Shown here one piece after another: positions 1-6,565 of a stretch of 7,196 bases of DNA. A program made the translations under genes and the position numbers. Source of the DNA: an uncultured Bacteroidota bacterium (lineage in GTDB: Bacteria > Bacteroidota > Bacteroidia > Chitinophagales > Chitinophagaceae); NCBI GenBank assembly GCA_903881265.1, contig CAIRSV010000186.1, forward strand, positions 1 through 7,196. The letters run 5' to 3'. Each line of letters opens with the position of its first letter. Position 1 is the stretch's first letter. The notes beneath the pieces were generated by a model that did not search any database, was not told where the DNA came from, and saw only the letters and a list, made by a program, of their open reading frames with translations.

Positions 1-7
1 ACGCATA

Positions 8-40
8 AAAAAATCCCATTCGATATGAATGGGATTTTTT
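8..40 (-). terminator. Rho-independent-like terminator after the barrel protein gene
   Basis: A perfect 14-bp inverted repeat (8-21 and 27-40) encloses a 5-base loop. The inner stem is GC-containing (TCCCATTC paired with GAATGGGA) and is flanked by an A run on one side and a T run on the other, so it gives a stem followed by a U tract on either strand. It starts 20 bases beyond the stop codon of the minus-strand barrel gene, which it most likely terminates. Its symmetry means it could also end a plus-strand transcript entering from the left of the window. Confidence 0.9.
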
Positions 41-60
41 GAATATGATAGGTTAAAAAC

Positions 61-753
61 TTATTTCTTCCAAAGACCACGACCTAAATACCAAACGAAA
101 TCTAAACTAGCCGTTTGACGTCTTACATTGAAACCAACATTCGTTGTGTTCATTGTATTGTTTGTTCCATCAGGATCGTTTTTCATGCTATTTACGCCTA
201 AACCAGCGATATTAGCTTGTAATGCAAATGCATTGTATGGAGTGAAGGCTAATCCGAAATTGATAGCACCACCAACACCACTTCTGTTACCTGTTTCAGA
301 AGAAACTGTAGTTGTTACAGAACCAGTGATATCATCTGTTTGATACGTTCCTGTTGATAAACCTAAGTCAGCTGCTGCTGTGAGAGAGAACCAGTTGTTT
401 AAAGGGAAATATTTTTTTGCATATACACCGAAGTTTACATCCGTGTATTTAATGTTTGACTTATTTAATACCGGAGCCTGATCGTAAATATCTTCAGTCT
501 TAGCATTTGTGATTCCAAAATTAACACCTAATTCCATGTTATCAACTACCATGTAGCCAACAGATGGTGTGAAGTTAACACCAGTTGTTTTTGTTTGAGC
601 ATCTCCATCTGGATCTTCTTTTGTAGAATTAATTCCGAAACCCATGTGAAGAGCAACATTACCTTGAGAGGTTGCAGTACGTGTTCTTTTTCTTTGCGCG
701 TCTACTGATAAAGCAGAAACAACCATTAAAGAGAGGATAATTACTTTTTTCAT
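61..753 (-). CDS. Small outer-membrane beta-barrel protein (OmpA/OprF-like barrel), function unknown
   Basis: The 230-residue product begins with a clear signal peptide: MKK, a hydrophobic core at residues 4-16, and probable cleavage after Ala19 (VDA then Gln20). The mature part alternates hydrophobic and polar residues in many short strands rich in Gly, Asn, Thr and aromatics (for example around 59-80, 102-112, 122-133, 162-182 and 205-224), as expected of an outer-membrane barrel. It ends with an aromatic-rich strand (DFVWYLGRGLW) and two lysines. A basic stretch, RKRTRT, follows the cleavage site. Residues 38-50 and 184-196 share the pattern G-x-G-x-N-S-x-K-x-D-P-D-G, an apparent internal repeat. 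The gene stands alone, with its own promoter and terminator. Family membership is inferred from composition and topology; no enzyme motif is visible, and a role as porin, adhesin or structural protein cannot be told from sequence alone. Confidence 0.8.
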   Translation of the reverse strand: MKKVIILSLMVVSALSVDAQRKRTRTATSQGNVALHMGFGINSTKEDPDGDAQTKTTGVNFTPSVGYMVVDNMELGVNFGITNAKTEDIYDQAPVLNKSNIKYTDVNFGVYAKKYFPLNNWFSLTAAADLGLSTGTYQTDDITGSVTTTVSSETGNRSGVGGAINFGLAFTPYNAFALQANIAGLGVNSMKNDPDGTNNTMNTTNVGFNVRRQTASLDFVWYLGRGLWKK

Positions 754-780
754 ATAATTTTTATTTTATTATTTATGGGC

Positions 781-811
781 CAAAAGTATTACAAGTTTTT
801 TATATTTTAAA
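781..811 (-). promoter_or_regulatory. Bacteroidota-type promoter of the barrel protein gene
   Basis: Read on the minus strand, the -7 element TACTTTTG (788-781) fits TAnnTTTG exactly. It is preceded, at exactly 19 bases, by TTTA (811-808), one mismatch from the -33 consensus TTTG. The -7 element ends 27 bases before the ATG at 753, leaving a short A/T-rich leader without a Shine-Dalgarno sequence, which is typical of the phylum. Confidence 0.7.
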
Positions 812-908
812 GCATTATTTTAACTTTCTTTGTAAATAAGCTAAATAAATGACTTGTACCTTATCTGACATTGAACAAATAAGGCAGTTGCAATCGCACA
901 CACACAAG

Positions 909-939
909 TTTCAGTGCAGCAAATCGAATGGTATCATTG
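909..939 (+). promoter_or_regulatory. Possible promoter of the lemA-TPM cluster
   Basis: TTTC (909-912) and TATCATTG (932-939) are separated by 19 bases, the preferred Bacteroidota spacing. Each element has one mismatch to TTTG and TAnnTTTG. The position, 37 bases before the ATG at 977, is sensible and no better match was seen in 812-976. This is a weak candidate. Confidence 0.35.
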
Positions 940-976
940 CAATAGAAAAATGTATAACAATAAATAATAGACACAC

Positions 977-1555
977 ATGAAAAAAGGATTAATCGCATTG
1001 GCAGTGTTAGCTGCCTTAGTTTTATGGGTTTGGAGTTCATACAACGGACTTGTGCCAAAAGATGAAGATGTCAAAGAAAAATGGGCCAACGTGCAAAATC
1101 AATATCAGCGACGTATGGATCTGATACCGAATTTAGTGAACACAGTTAAAGGTGCTGCTGATTTTGAAAAACAAACATTAACCGATGTTATTGAAGCCAG
1201 AGCAAAAGCAACGCAAATGAAGGTAGATGCCAGCAATCTAACACCCGAGAAATTAAAAGAGTTTCAGGCTGCACAAGGACAGTTAAGTCAGGCTATGGGG
1301 CGCTTAATGGTTGTTTCAGAAAACTACCCTGTATTGAAAGCCAACCAAAACTTTCTTGATTTACAAACGCAATTAGAAGGAACTGAAAATCGCATCACTG
1401 CGGCACGTAATGATTACAATGCATCTGTCAAAGATTTTAATGTGAGTGTGCGAAAATTCCCTGTCAACGTATTTTCAGGTATGTTCCATATGAGCATGAA
1501 ACCTACCTTTGAAGCTGACCAAGCTGCGCAAAAGGCGCCAAGTGTATCGTTTTAA
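977..1555 (+). CDS. lemA: LemA family protein
   Basis: The 192-residue protein has the normal length and layout of LemA. One N-terminal membrane helix (about residues 4-20) is followed by a helical, charged domain thought to form a helical bundle outside the cytoplasm. The family signature is intact: N-x-Y-x-R-R-x-D-L-I-P-N-L-V at 41-54, the V-S-E-N-Y-P-x-L-K-A-N segment at 113-123, L-x-G-T-E-N-R-I-x-x-A-R at 133-144 and the closing F-P-x-N-V-F-S-G-M-F at 161-170. An in-frame TAG at 968-970 leaves the ATG at 977 as the only reasonable start. It is the first gene of a plus-strand cluster with two TPM-domain genes, a pairing seen in many Bacteroidota. LemA proteins have no firmly established biochemical function; the name comes from an antigen study and should not be read as a role. 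Membership in the family is secure. Confidence 0.95.
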   Translation: MKKGLIALAVLAALVLWVWSSYNGLVPKDEDVKEKWANVQNQYQRRMDLIPNLVNTVKGAADFEKQTLTDVIEARAKATQMKVDASNLTPEKLKEFQAAQGQLSQAMGRLMVVSENYPVLKANQNFLDLQTQLEGTENRITAARNDYNASVKDFNVSVRKFPVNVFSGMFHMSMKPTFEADQAAQKAPSVSF

Positions 1556-1589
1556 GTTGCCTATTATTCATTCGTCTCATACCTAGATC

Positions 1590-2042
1590 ATGTTTTTTTT
1601 AAGAACCCACAAACCCTTTCTATCGGCTGAAGAAACCGAACAGATATTGGCATGCATTAGGGCGAACGAACATAGTACGTCAGGAGAAATTCGCTTATTT
1701 ATAGAAAGCAAATGTCCGTATATGAATCCGTTGGATCGGGTTCGAGAATTGTTTCACAAACTTAAAATGTACGAGACGACAGACCGCAATGGCATATTGA
1801 TTTATATTGCCTACAAGGATAAAGACTTTGCGTTATTTGGCGATAAATCAATCTGCGATAAAATCGAAGCGAATTTTTGGCAAGTAGAAAGCAAGCAATT
1901 GGCAAGTTATTTTAGCCGTCAAGATTATGCGAATGGTATTCTTGCGTGTATTCAACAAGTAGGCAAACAATTAAATCACTTTTTTCCTTGGGAAGGTGCG
2001 AAGAAAAATGAATTGCCTGACGAAATCGTATTTGGCAAATGA
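1590..2042 (+). CDS. Soluble TPM-domain protein
   Basis: This is a 150-residue protein without signal peptide or membrane helix, consisting almost entirely of one TPM domain (also called TPM phosphatase or Psb32/YgcG domain). Recognisable parts are the early strand S-G-E-I-R-L-F-I-E (31-39), the core R-N-G-I-L-I-Y-I-A followed by F-A-L-F-G-D-K (66-86), a helix with Y-x-x-G-I-x-x-C-I (113-121) and the tail N-E-L-P-D-E-I-V-F-G (140-149). An in-frame TAG two codons before the ATG fixes the start. It lies 34 bases after lemA, and its TGA overlaps the ATG of the next gene as ATGA, so translation of the two TPM genes is probably coupled. Some TPM domains have been reported to have phosphatase activity or bind divalent metals; whether this one does is unknown. 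It resembles the soluble Bacteroidota class exemplified, from memory, by BA42 of Bizionia. Confidence 0.85.
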   Translation: MFFLRTHKPFLSAEETEQILACIRANEHSTSGEIRLFIESKCPYMNPLDRVRELFHKLKMYETTDRNGILIYIAYKDKDFALFGDKSICDKIEANFWQVESKQLASYFSRQDYANGILACIQQVGKQLNHFFPWEGAKKNELPDEIVFGK

Positions 2043-2839
2043 GACAATCACGCTATATAAAACAAATTTTCATTCTCAGTATTTATTTATTGCTTGTTAT
2101 ACCTGTGTTTGCTCAATCAGGTGAACATAAGGCAATACCCGACCTCCCATCGACGCCTCGTTTAGTGAATGATTTTGCAGATATGCTTTCGCCTGATGAA
2201 GAGGCTTTATTAGAAACCAAATTACTACAATTCGAAAACGAATCATCGAATGAAGTGACCATCGTAACTGTATCGAACCTCGATGGCATGGAGGTATCCG
2301 CTTACGCACTTGAACTCGGGCGTAAATGGAATATCGGAAAAGAGAAGAAAAAGAATGGTGTGTTATTGCTCGCATCGAAAGACGATCGTAAGATAAATAT
2401 TTCGCCAGGCTATGGACTTTCAGGCGTGCTGCCCGACATTACGTGTGGGCGTATCATTCGGCAATACATGGTACCCGACTTCAAATCGCAACATTATTAT
2501 CAGGGATTCGATAAAGCCACCACCGCAATCATTGCAGCTTCCAAGGGTGAGTTTACGAATGACGAACCGAACGCCACCACATCGAAAAAAGGCTTTACAT
2601 TATTTAAACTTATTTTTATCATCATCGCATTGATGATCTATTTTTTCTTTCGCAGAAATTCAGGCAATATGTATGTAAGTCGCAGAGGTTATGGAAGCAT
2701 GGGCGGTGCTTGGCTTGGTGGCGGACTCCTTGGTGGTGGATTTGGCGGTGGTGGCGATGATAATAGCAGCAGCGGCTTTGGCGGATTTGGAGGCGGTGGC
2801 GGCGGCTTTGATGGTGGTGGCGCTAGCGGCAGTTGGTAA
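2039..2839 (+). CDS. Secreted membrane-tethered TPM-domain protein with glycine-rich tail (YgcG type)
   Basis: The 266-residue product has four parts: a signal peptide (about 1-25, cleavage likely after VFA), a TPM domain (about 40-170), a transmembrane helix (about 186-204), and a basic stretch followed by a glycine-rich tail (222-266) ending in G-A-S-G-S-W. The TPM domain shows the usual entry R-L-V-N-D-F-A-D-M-L-S (41-51), N-E-V-T-I-V-T-V (71-78), N-G-V-L-L-L-A-S-K-D-D-R-K (106-118) and I-S-P-G-Y-G-L-S-G-V-L-P-D (121-133). This architecture is that of the YgcG/Psb32 family; the Gly/Ser tail is a family trait, not an assembly artefact. The domain is expected to face the periplasm, with the tail on the cytoplasmic side. 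The ATG overlaps the stop of the preceding TPM gene. Plant Psb32 is linked to photosystem II repair; the bacterial role is unknown. Confidence 0.9.
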   Translation: MRQSRYIKQIFILSIYLLLVIPVFAQSGEHKAIPDLPSTPRLVNDFADMLSPDEEALLETKLLQFENESSNEVTIVTVSNLDGMEVSAYALELGRKWNIGKEKKKNGVLLLASKDDRKINISPGYGLSGVLPDITCGRIIRQYMVPDFKSQHYYQGFDKATTAIIAASKGEFTNDEPNATTSKKGFTLFKLIFIIIALMIYFFFRRNSGNMYVSRRGYGSMGGAWLGGGLLGGGFGGGGDDNSSSGFGGFGGGGGGFDGGGASGSW

Positions 2840-3001
2840 GTTGGCATAGTAGTCAAGGCATTTTACTTTACGCCTATCACATTTCGTTAAACAGACTTGC
2901 ATTGCATTAAAATCAATCACGCATTTTCTTAGATGAACGAGTATGAGTAGAAAAAAAATCGACGAAGCACGTTCTATTTCTAGCCACTATAGTTCATGTA
3001 G
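2840..3001. other. Convergent intergenic region without a clear terminator
   Basis: These 162 bases separate the ends of the convergent ygcG-like gene and the flippase-like gene. I see no coding region and no stem-loop of useful strength. The only candidates are a 4-bp AGGC/GCCT pairing near 2857-2876 and an A run at 2951-2958, neither of which makes a convincing terminator. Confidence 0.5.
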
Positions 3002-3970
3002 TTATTCATCCCCGTAAATCTTAATCTTATACACAAACAAACATCCTAGTAAGGAAGGAAGTATAAGATTAATAAACCAAAGCAGGATGATTGACGAAAC
3101 GATGCCTAGTTGATTTGTACTTAATGGTAGTAAAAAAAACAATGCCGTTGCACCTCGTATTCCAATCTCTGCAATTGCAATCGTAGGTACGATGGCCATG
3201 GCCCAAAAAATCAACCAAATAGTACATAGTAAATCCATGGTATTGGCGCGCACTAAAAATAAGGTCAACAACATAAACAGTTGAAGTGTATAAACCATAT
3301 ACCTACCAAACGAAAGTAGGAGTATCCGTAGTAATTCATGCTGATTGAATCGTCTGACAATTTCAAGATAGATCACCATCTTCTTCAAAAATGAAATCAA
3401 CGAAAACCATCCAATGAATTTAGACAGATGCAAGTAACAGTACGATAAGCAAGCGCAAAGCAAGATGCTTGCAACAAGCAACACCTTGAGCCATACTGTG
3501 CTTTTAATTTCTATCAGGTAATAGGACAACCCTATCAATCCAAGAAAACCAGTCACGATCAATTGAGCAAAGCTTCCTATGATGGTCACGGTTATACCTT
3601 GTAGTTTGTTTACATTACGCAGATACAATATTCGCCCCATATACTCTCCAATTCGGTTGGGCGTTATCATTGACACAGCAACACCGGTAAGAACAGATTG
3701 CAACGATCGTGCGAATGAAACATGCTCAGTTCCTCGAAGAAGTCGTTTCCATTTAATGGCCTCTATCAACCAGTTTATCATCATCAAAAACAACACGGTC
3801 CCGAGTAAAAAAACACCTTCGTTTTTTACATTATCAGATAGTTGTCGAAGCGTATTTTTGAGATCAGGCTGATGCTTTATCTGATTACATAACGAATAGG
3901 CCATCCACACGAACAAAAGCAAACCGATTGATGTCTTAAAAACAATTTTACTATTTTTGTTTTGTAACAT
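3002..3970 (-). CDS. Flippase-like polytopic membrane protein (LPG synthase TM / UPF0104 family)
   Basis: This is a 322-residue, very hydrophobic protein with roughly seven to eight membrane helices (about 9-28, 51-70, 123-150, 159-180, 212-239, 246-264, 270-283, 287-314). Two conserved family motifs are visible: T-P-N-R-I-G-E-Y (103-110), typical of the region that corresponds to the flippase half of MprF, and I-A-E-I-G-I-R-G-A-T-A (266-276). The aminoacyl-transferase domain of full-length MprF is absent, so it should not be expected to make lysyl-phosphatidylglycerol; a lipid or glycolipid translocation role is the usual guess. The ATG at 3970 leads directly into the first helix. The gene is monocistronic here, convergent with the TPM cluster and divergent from ruvC, with 18 bases between the two starts. 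No good promoter for it was found, and its control region must overlap the start of ruvC. Confidence 0.85.
   Translation of the reverse strand: MLQNKNSKIVFKTSIGLLLFVWMAYSLCNQIKHQPDLKNTLRQLSDNVKNEGVFLLGTVLFLMMINWLIEAIKWKRLLRGTEHVSFARSLQSVLTGVAVSMITPNRIGEYMGRILYLRNVNKLQGITVTIIGSFAQLIVTGFLGLIGLSYYLIEIKSTVWLKVLLVASILLCACLSYCYLHLSKFIGWFSLISFLKKMVIYLEIVRRFNQHELLRILLLSFGRYMVYTLQLFMLLTLFLVRANTMDLLCTIWLIFWAMAIVPTIAIAEIGIRGATALFFLLPLSTNQLGIVSSIILLWFINLILPSLLGCLFVYKIKIYGDE
3927..3959 (+). promoter_or_regulatory. Bacteroidota-type promoter of ruvC, inside the divergent gene
   Basis: TATTTTTG (3952-3959) fits the -7 consensus TAnnTTTG exactly. ATTG (3927-3930) lies 21 bases upstream and matches the -33 TTG core with acceptable spacing. 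Transcription would start a few bases after 3959, giving a leader of roughly 20-25 bases to the TTG start of ruvC. The element lies entirely within the first codons of the minus-strand flippase-like gene, whose ATG is at 3970. Confidence 0.6.
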
Positions 3971-3988
3971 TGTGTAAAAATAATCAGC

Positions 3989-4552
3989 TTGCCCAGCAAA
4001 ACAGAAATAATTTTAGGGATTGATCCGGGAACCGTCGTTTTAGGTTATGGTCTTATTAAAATCGAAAATCGAAAGCCTGCCTTAATCGAAATGGGTGTGT
4101 TGAAACTTTCAACATATAAAGATGCCAATGTACGCTTACAATTGATTTACAATAAGGTATCTGAACTACATAGGGTGTTTAAGCCAACTATGTTTGCCAT
4201 CGAGGCCCCTTTCTTCGGCAAGAATGTACAAAGCATGCTAAAACTAGGAAGAGCGCAAGGCGTGGCTATTGCGTCAGCGATGCAAGCAGGTATCAGTGCG
4301 ACTGAATATTCGCCAAAAAAAATAAAGCAGTCGATCACAGGAAACGGAAACGCCACCAAAGAACAAGTATGGAAAATGCTACAGCAAATTCTTACTTTCA
4401 AAGACGAACCTGAATTTCTTGATGCCACAGATGCCGTGGCGGTGGCGTTATGCCATTATTACCAAACATCCACTGTGTTAGGCGACACAGCGAAATACAG
4501 TGGATGGGACAGTTTTATAAAAGAAAATGCGAATCGAATTAAAAAGAAGTAA
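3989..4552 (+). CDS. ruvC: Crossover junction endodeoxyribonuclease RuvC
   Basis: RuvC is the Holliday-junction resolvase that works with RuvAB at the end of recombinational repair. It acts as a dimer and cuts symmetric strands using two metal ions. The 187-residue product shows all four acidic catalytic residues in their family contexts: Asp12 in L-G-I-D-P-G-T, Glu72 in I-E-A-P-F-F, and Asp145 and Asp148 in L-D-A-T-D-A-V-A-V-A. The Phe after the Glu motif that helps open the junction is present at 75 or 76. The start is TTG at 3989: an in-frame TAA sits at 3965 and no ATG or GTG lies between it and the essential I-L-G-I-D-P-G strand, while TTG gives the usual short N-terminus. Twelve bases separate it from the histidine kinase gene, so the three genes to 6565 probably form one transcript. 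The C-terminus extends about 25 residues beyond the catalytic core and is basic. Confidence 0.95.
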   Translation: MPSKTEIILGIDPGTVVLGYGLIKIENRKPALIEMGVLKLSTYKDANVRLQLIYNKVSELHRVFKPTMFAIEAPFFGKNVQSMLKLGRAQGVAIASAMQAGISATEYSPKKIKQSITGNGNATKEQVWKMLQQILTFKDEPEFLDATDAVAVALCHYYQTSTVLGDTAKYSGWDSFIKENANRIKKK

Positions 4553-4564
4553 TTTTAGTCACTT

Positions 4565-5848
4565 ATGAGTAATAAAACTATTCGTACGATTTTCATTTTA
4601 GCACTATTGTGCGCGATTCTAATGATGATTACACAATATGTATGGATCAAAAAAGCGTATGAGCTTGAGAAAAATACCTTCCACATCAATGTCACGACGG
4701 CATTGAAAAACGTGGCATTTTATATTCTGAAAGCTGATAACAATACGAGCCCTGTCGACAGCATTGTCACTCGTGTAGACACAAGGTATTATACAGTACA
4801 AATCAATGATAAGATAGATTCAACTGTATTGGTAAGTTTATTAAAGCGAGAGTTGCGGGCACAGCAAATTAAAACAGATTTTGAATTCAGTGTGTATGAT
4901 TGCGAAAGTGAAAAGATGAAGTATAGCGGTTATATCAGCCACAATCAGGATGAAAATAGCAAGGATATCATACGAAGCGTGTTCCCAAAAAATAAAAAAC
5001 AGAATAATTATTTTGGAGTTCACTTCCCGCATCTGAACACCTATTTGACGAAAGAAATGTCGAACTGGTTTTTCTCGACTATCATCCTCGTTGTCTTCTT
5101 GTTGATACTTGCCTATGCTGTTGTAATCATCTTCAAGCAGAAACGCTTATCCGAAATACAGAAAGATTTTGTAAATAACATGACCCATGAATTTAAGACG
5201 CCTTTGGCAACCATTAAAATTTCATCAGAGGTACTTAAGAATCCGAAAATAATCAATAATCCAGAGCGTCTACTTAATTATGCAACGATCATCAATAATG
5301 AAACAACGCATCTGACAAATCAAGTTGAACGTGTATTACAAATGGCCAAAAGTGGACGAAACACCATTGAATTGAACAGGGAAATACTTGAACTAAATCC
5401 TATGCTTCAAACCATGCTTGATAAAACATATCGTCCATTGGTTCGTTCAAGAGGCGGCGACATCCTTGTGCACATCAATCCTACTGACATTAAACTATTT
5501 GTTGATGAATTACATTTTAAAAATGTGATTAGTAATTTACTTGATAACGCCATCAAGTATTGTACCAACAAACCATATATAATTATCGATTGCAGCGAAG
5601 TCAAAGATGGTATCAAAATATCATTTAAAGACAATGGTATCGGTATTTCCAAAGAAAATCTTGCGCATGTATTTGACAAATTCTACCGTATACCTACAGG
5701 CAATTTACATGATGTCAAAGGCTTCGGCCTTGGACTTAATTATGTCAAGCTAATTTGCAAACAACACGGCGGCAATATAAAAGTTACAAGTACACTAGAA
5801 AAAGGTTCAGAATTTTGTATATTTATACCTAAATTTCATCAAAGTTAA
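4565..5848 (+). CDS. Membrane sensor histidine kinase, HisKA/HATPase type, no HAMP
   Basis: The 427-residue kinase has two membrane helices (about 7-27 and 168-190) bracketing a periplasmic sensor region of about 140 residues with no domain I recognise. After only about ten residues the HisKA helix begins, with phosphoacceptor His208 in N-N-M-T-H-E-F-K-T-P-L-A. The ATPase domain has an N box (N-L-L-D-N-A-I-K-Y, 324-332), G1 box (D356-N-G-I-G-I), F box (F-D-K-F-Y-R, 370-375) and G2 box (G-F-G-L-G-L, 386-391), so it should be catalytically active. No HAMP or PAS domain is present between membrane and catalytic core. An in-frame TAG at 4556-4558 supports the ATG at 4565. It is followed after 9 bases by its response regulator in the same reading frame. 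The signal it senses cannot be read from the sequence. Overall it resembles the RprX group of Bacteroidota kinases, an inference from layout and its partner. Confidence 0.92.
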   Translation: MSNKTIRTIFILALLCAILMMITQYVWIKKAYELEKNTFHINVTTALKNVAFYILKADNNTSPVDSIVTRVDTRYYTVQINDKIDSTVLVSLLKRELRAQQIKTDFEFSVYDCESEKMKYSGYISHNQDENSKDIIRSVFPKNKKQNNYFGVHFPHLNTYLTKEMSNWFFSTIILVVFLLILAYAVVIIFKQKRLSEIQKDFVNNMTHEFKTPLATIKISSEVLKNPKIINNPERLLNYATIINNETTHLTNQVERVLQMAKSGRNTIELNREILELNPMLQTMLDKTYRPLVRSRGGDILVHINPTDIKLFVDELHFKNVISNLLDNAIKYCTNKPYIIIDCSEVKDGIKISFKDNGIGISKENLAHVFDKFYRIPTGNLHDVKGFGLGLNYVKLICKQHGGNIKVTSTLEKGSEFCIFIPKFHQS

Positions 5849-5857
5849 AAAAACATC

Positions 5858-6565
5858 ATGCCACAAAAAACAAAAATACTGCTAGTTGAAGACGATACGT
5901 CACTAGGTTATGTCATTAAAGACAGCTTGGAAGAATGCGGCTATGAGGTAACGCATGCAACTGATGGAAATGCAGGATGGCAGCAATTTTCAAAGAATTT
6001 TTATGATCTCATATTGCTCGATGTAAATATGCCTTTGAAGGATGGATTTACATTAGCTGCGCAGATTAGACGAAAAAATACACATATTCCTATCTTATTC
6101 ATTACCGCAAAAAATATGCAGGAAGATAAGATTGCAGGCTTCAAAGCTGGCGGTGATGATTATATCACTAAGCCATTTAGTATGGAAGAATTATTGTTGC
6201 GTATTGAAGTATTTATTAAACGCACCAAAGGAACTGATCCGGATGAACTTATTTTCATGATAGGACAGACCCAATTTGACTTTCCTAATCTAACTGTAAA
6301 AGGCCCAAACACAGACGTCAGACTAACACAGAAAGAAGCAGATTTATTGCGCTTTTTTTGTTTGAATGCCAACAGAGTCATCAAACGCGAAGAGGTATTG
6401 ACTAAAGTTTGGGGCAAAGATGATTACTTCTTAGGACGAAGCATGGATGTGTTTATTACTAAAATAAGAAAGTACCTTAAGGAAGAAACTGAAATTGAAA
6501 TACAAACGATCCATGGCGTTGGGTTCCGTTTTATTAATCCGAGCGCTAAAGTTGACGAAGAATAG
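5858..6565 (+). CDS. OmpR/PhoB-family response regulator (RprY-like)
   Basis: The 235-residue DNA-binding regulator is the presumed phosphorylation target of the kinase encoded just upstream. The receiver domain (about 5-120) has the acidic pocket Glu11-Asp12-Asp13, phosphoacceptor Asp55 (L-L-D-V-N-M-P), switch Thr83 (F-I-T-A-K), Tyr102 and Lys105 (D-Y-I-T-K-P-F-S-M-E-E-L). The C-terminal winged helix (about 135-231) shows L-T-Q-K-E-A-D-L-L (156-164), R-E-E-V-L-T-K-V-W-G and the recognition-helix region S-M-D-V-F-I-T-K-I-R-K-Y-L, ending in I-H-G-V-G-F-R-F. All key residues are present. The receiver looks like Bacteroides RprY, including the D-D-Y-I-T-K-P-F-S-M-E-E-L block, but orthology is not proven. 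The last 20 bases overlap the 3' end of the convergent HIT gene. Confidence 0.94.
   Translation: MPQKTKILLVEDDTSLGYVIKDSLEECGYEVTHATDGNAGWQQFSKNFYDLILLDVNMPLKDGFTLAAQIRRKNTHIPILFITAKNMQEDKIAGFKAGGDDYITKPFSMEELLLRIEVFIKRTKGTDPDELIFMIGQTQFDFPNLTVKGPNTDVRLTQKEADLLRFFCLNANRVIKREEVLTKVWGKDDYFLGRSMDVFITKIRKYLKEETEIEIQTIHGVGFRFINPSAKVDEE

Noticed and set aside
888..942. Inverted repeat TTGCAAT (888-894) and ATTGCAA (936-942) upstream of lemA
   Set aside because: A 7-base pair of arms spaced 41 bases apart is expected by chance in an intergenic region of this size; it is too weak to call an operator.
861..1058. 65-residue open frame on the minus strand overlapping the start of lemA
   Set aside because: It overlaps the well-supported LemA N-terminus, resembles no known protein, and most of it reads through the lemA control region.
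2730..2839. Gly-codon-rich repeats (GGTGGCGG-like) as a DNA repeat element
   Set aside because: They encode the normal Gly-rich tail of YgcG-type proteins, in frame up to the stop codon.
2660..2920. Ala/Thr-rich open frame on the minus strand
   Set aside because: It is the antisense shadow of the Gly-rich tail of the secreted TPM protein, with no family resemblance and no start signals.
3971..4030. Promoter for the minus-strand flippase-like gene
   Set aside because: TATTTTTA just before the ATG has one mismatch, but the TTTG upstream is only 14 bases away and transcription would start at the ATG itself; not supportable.
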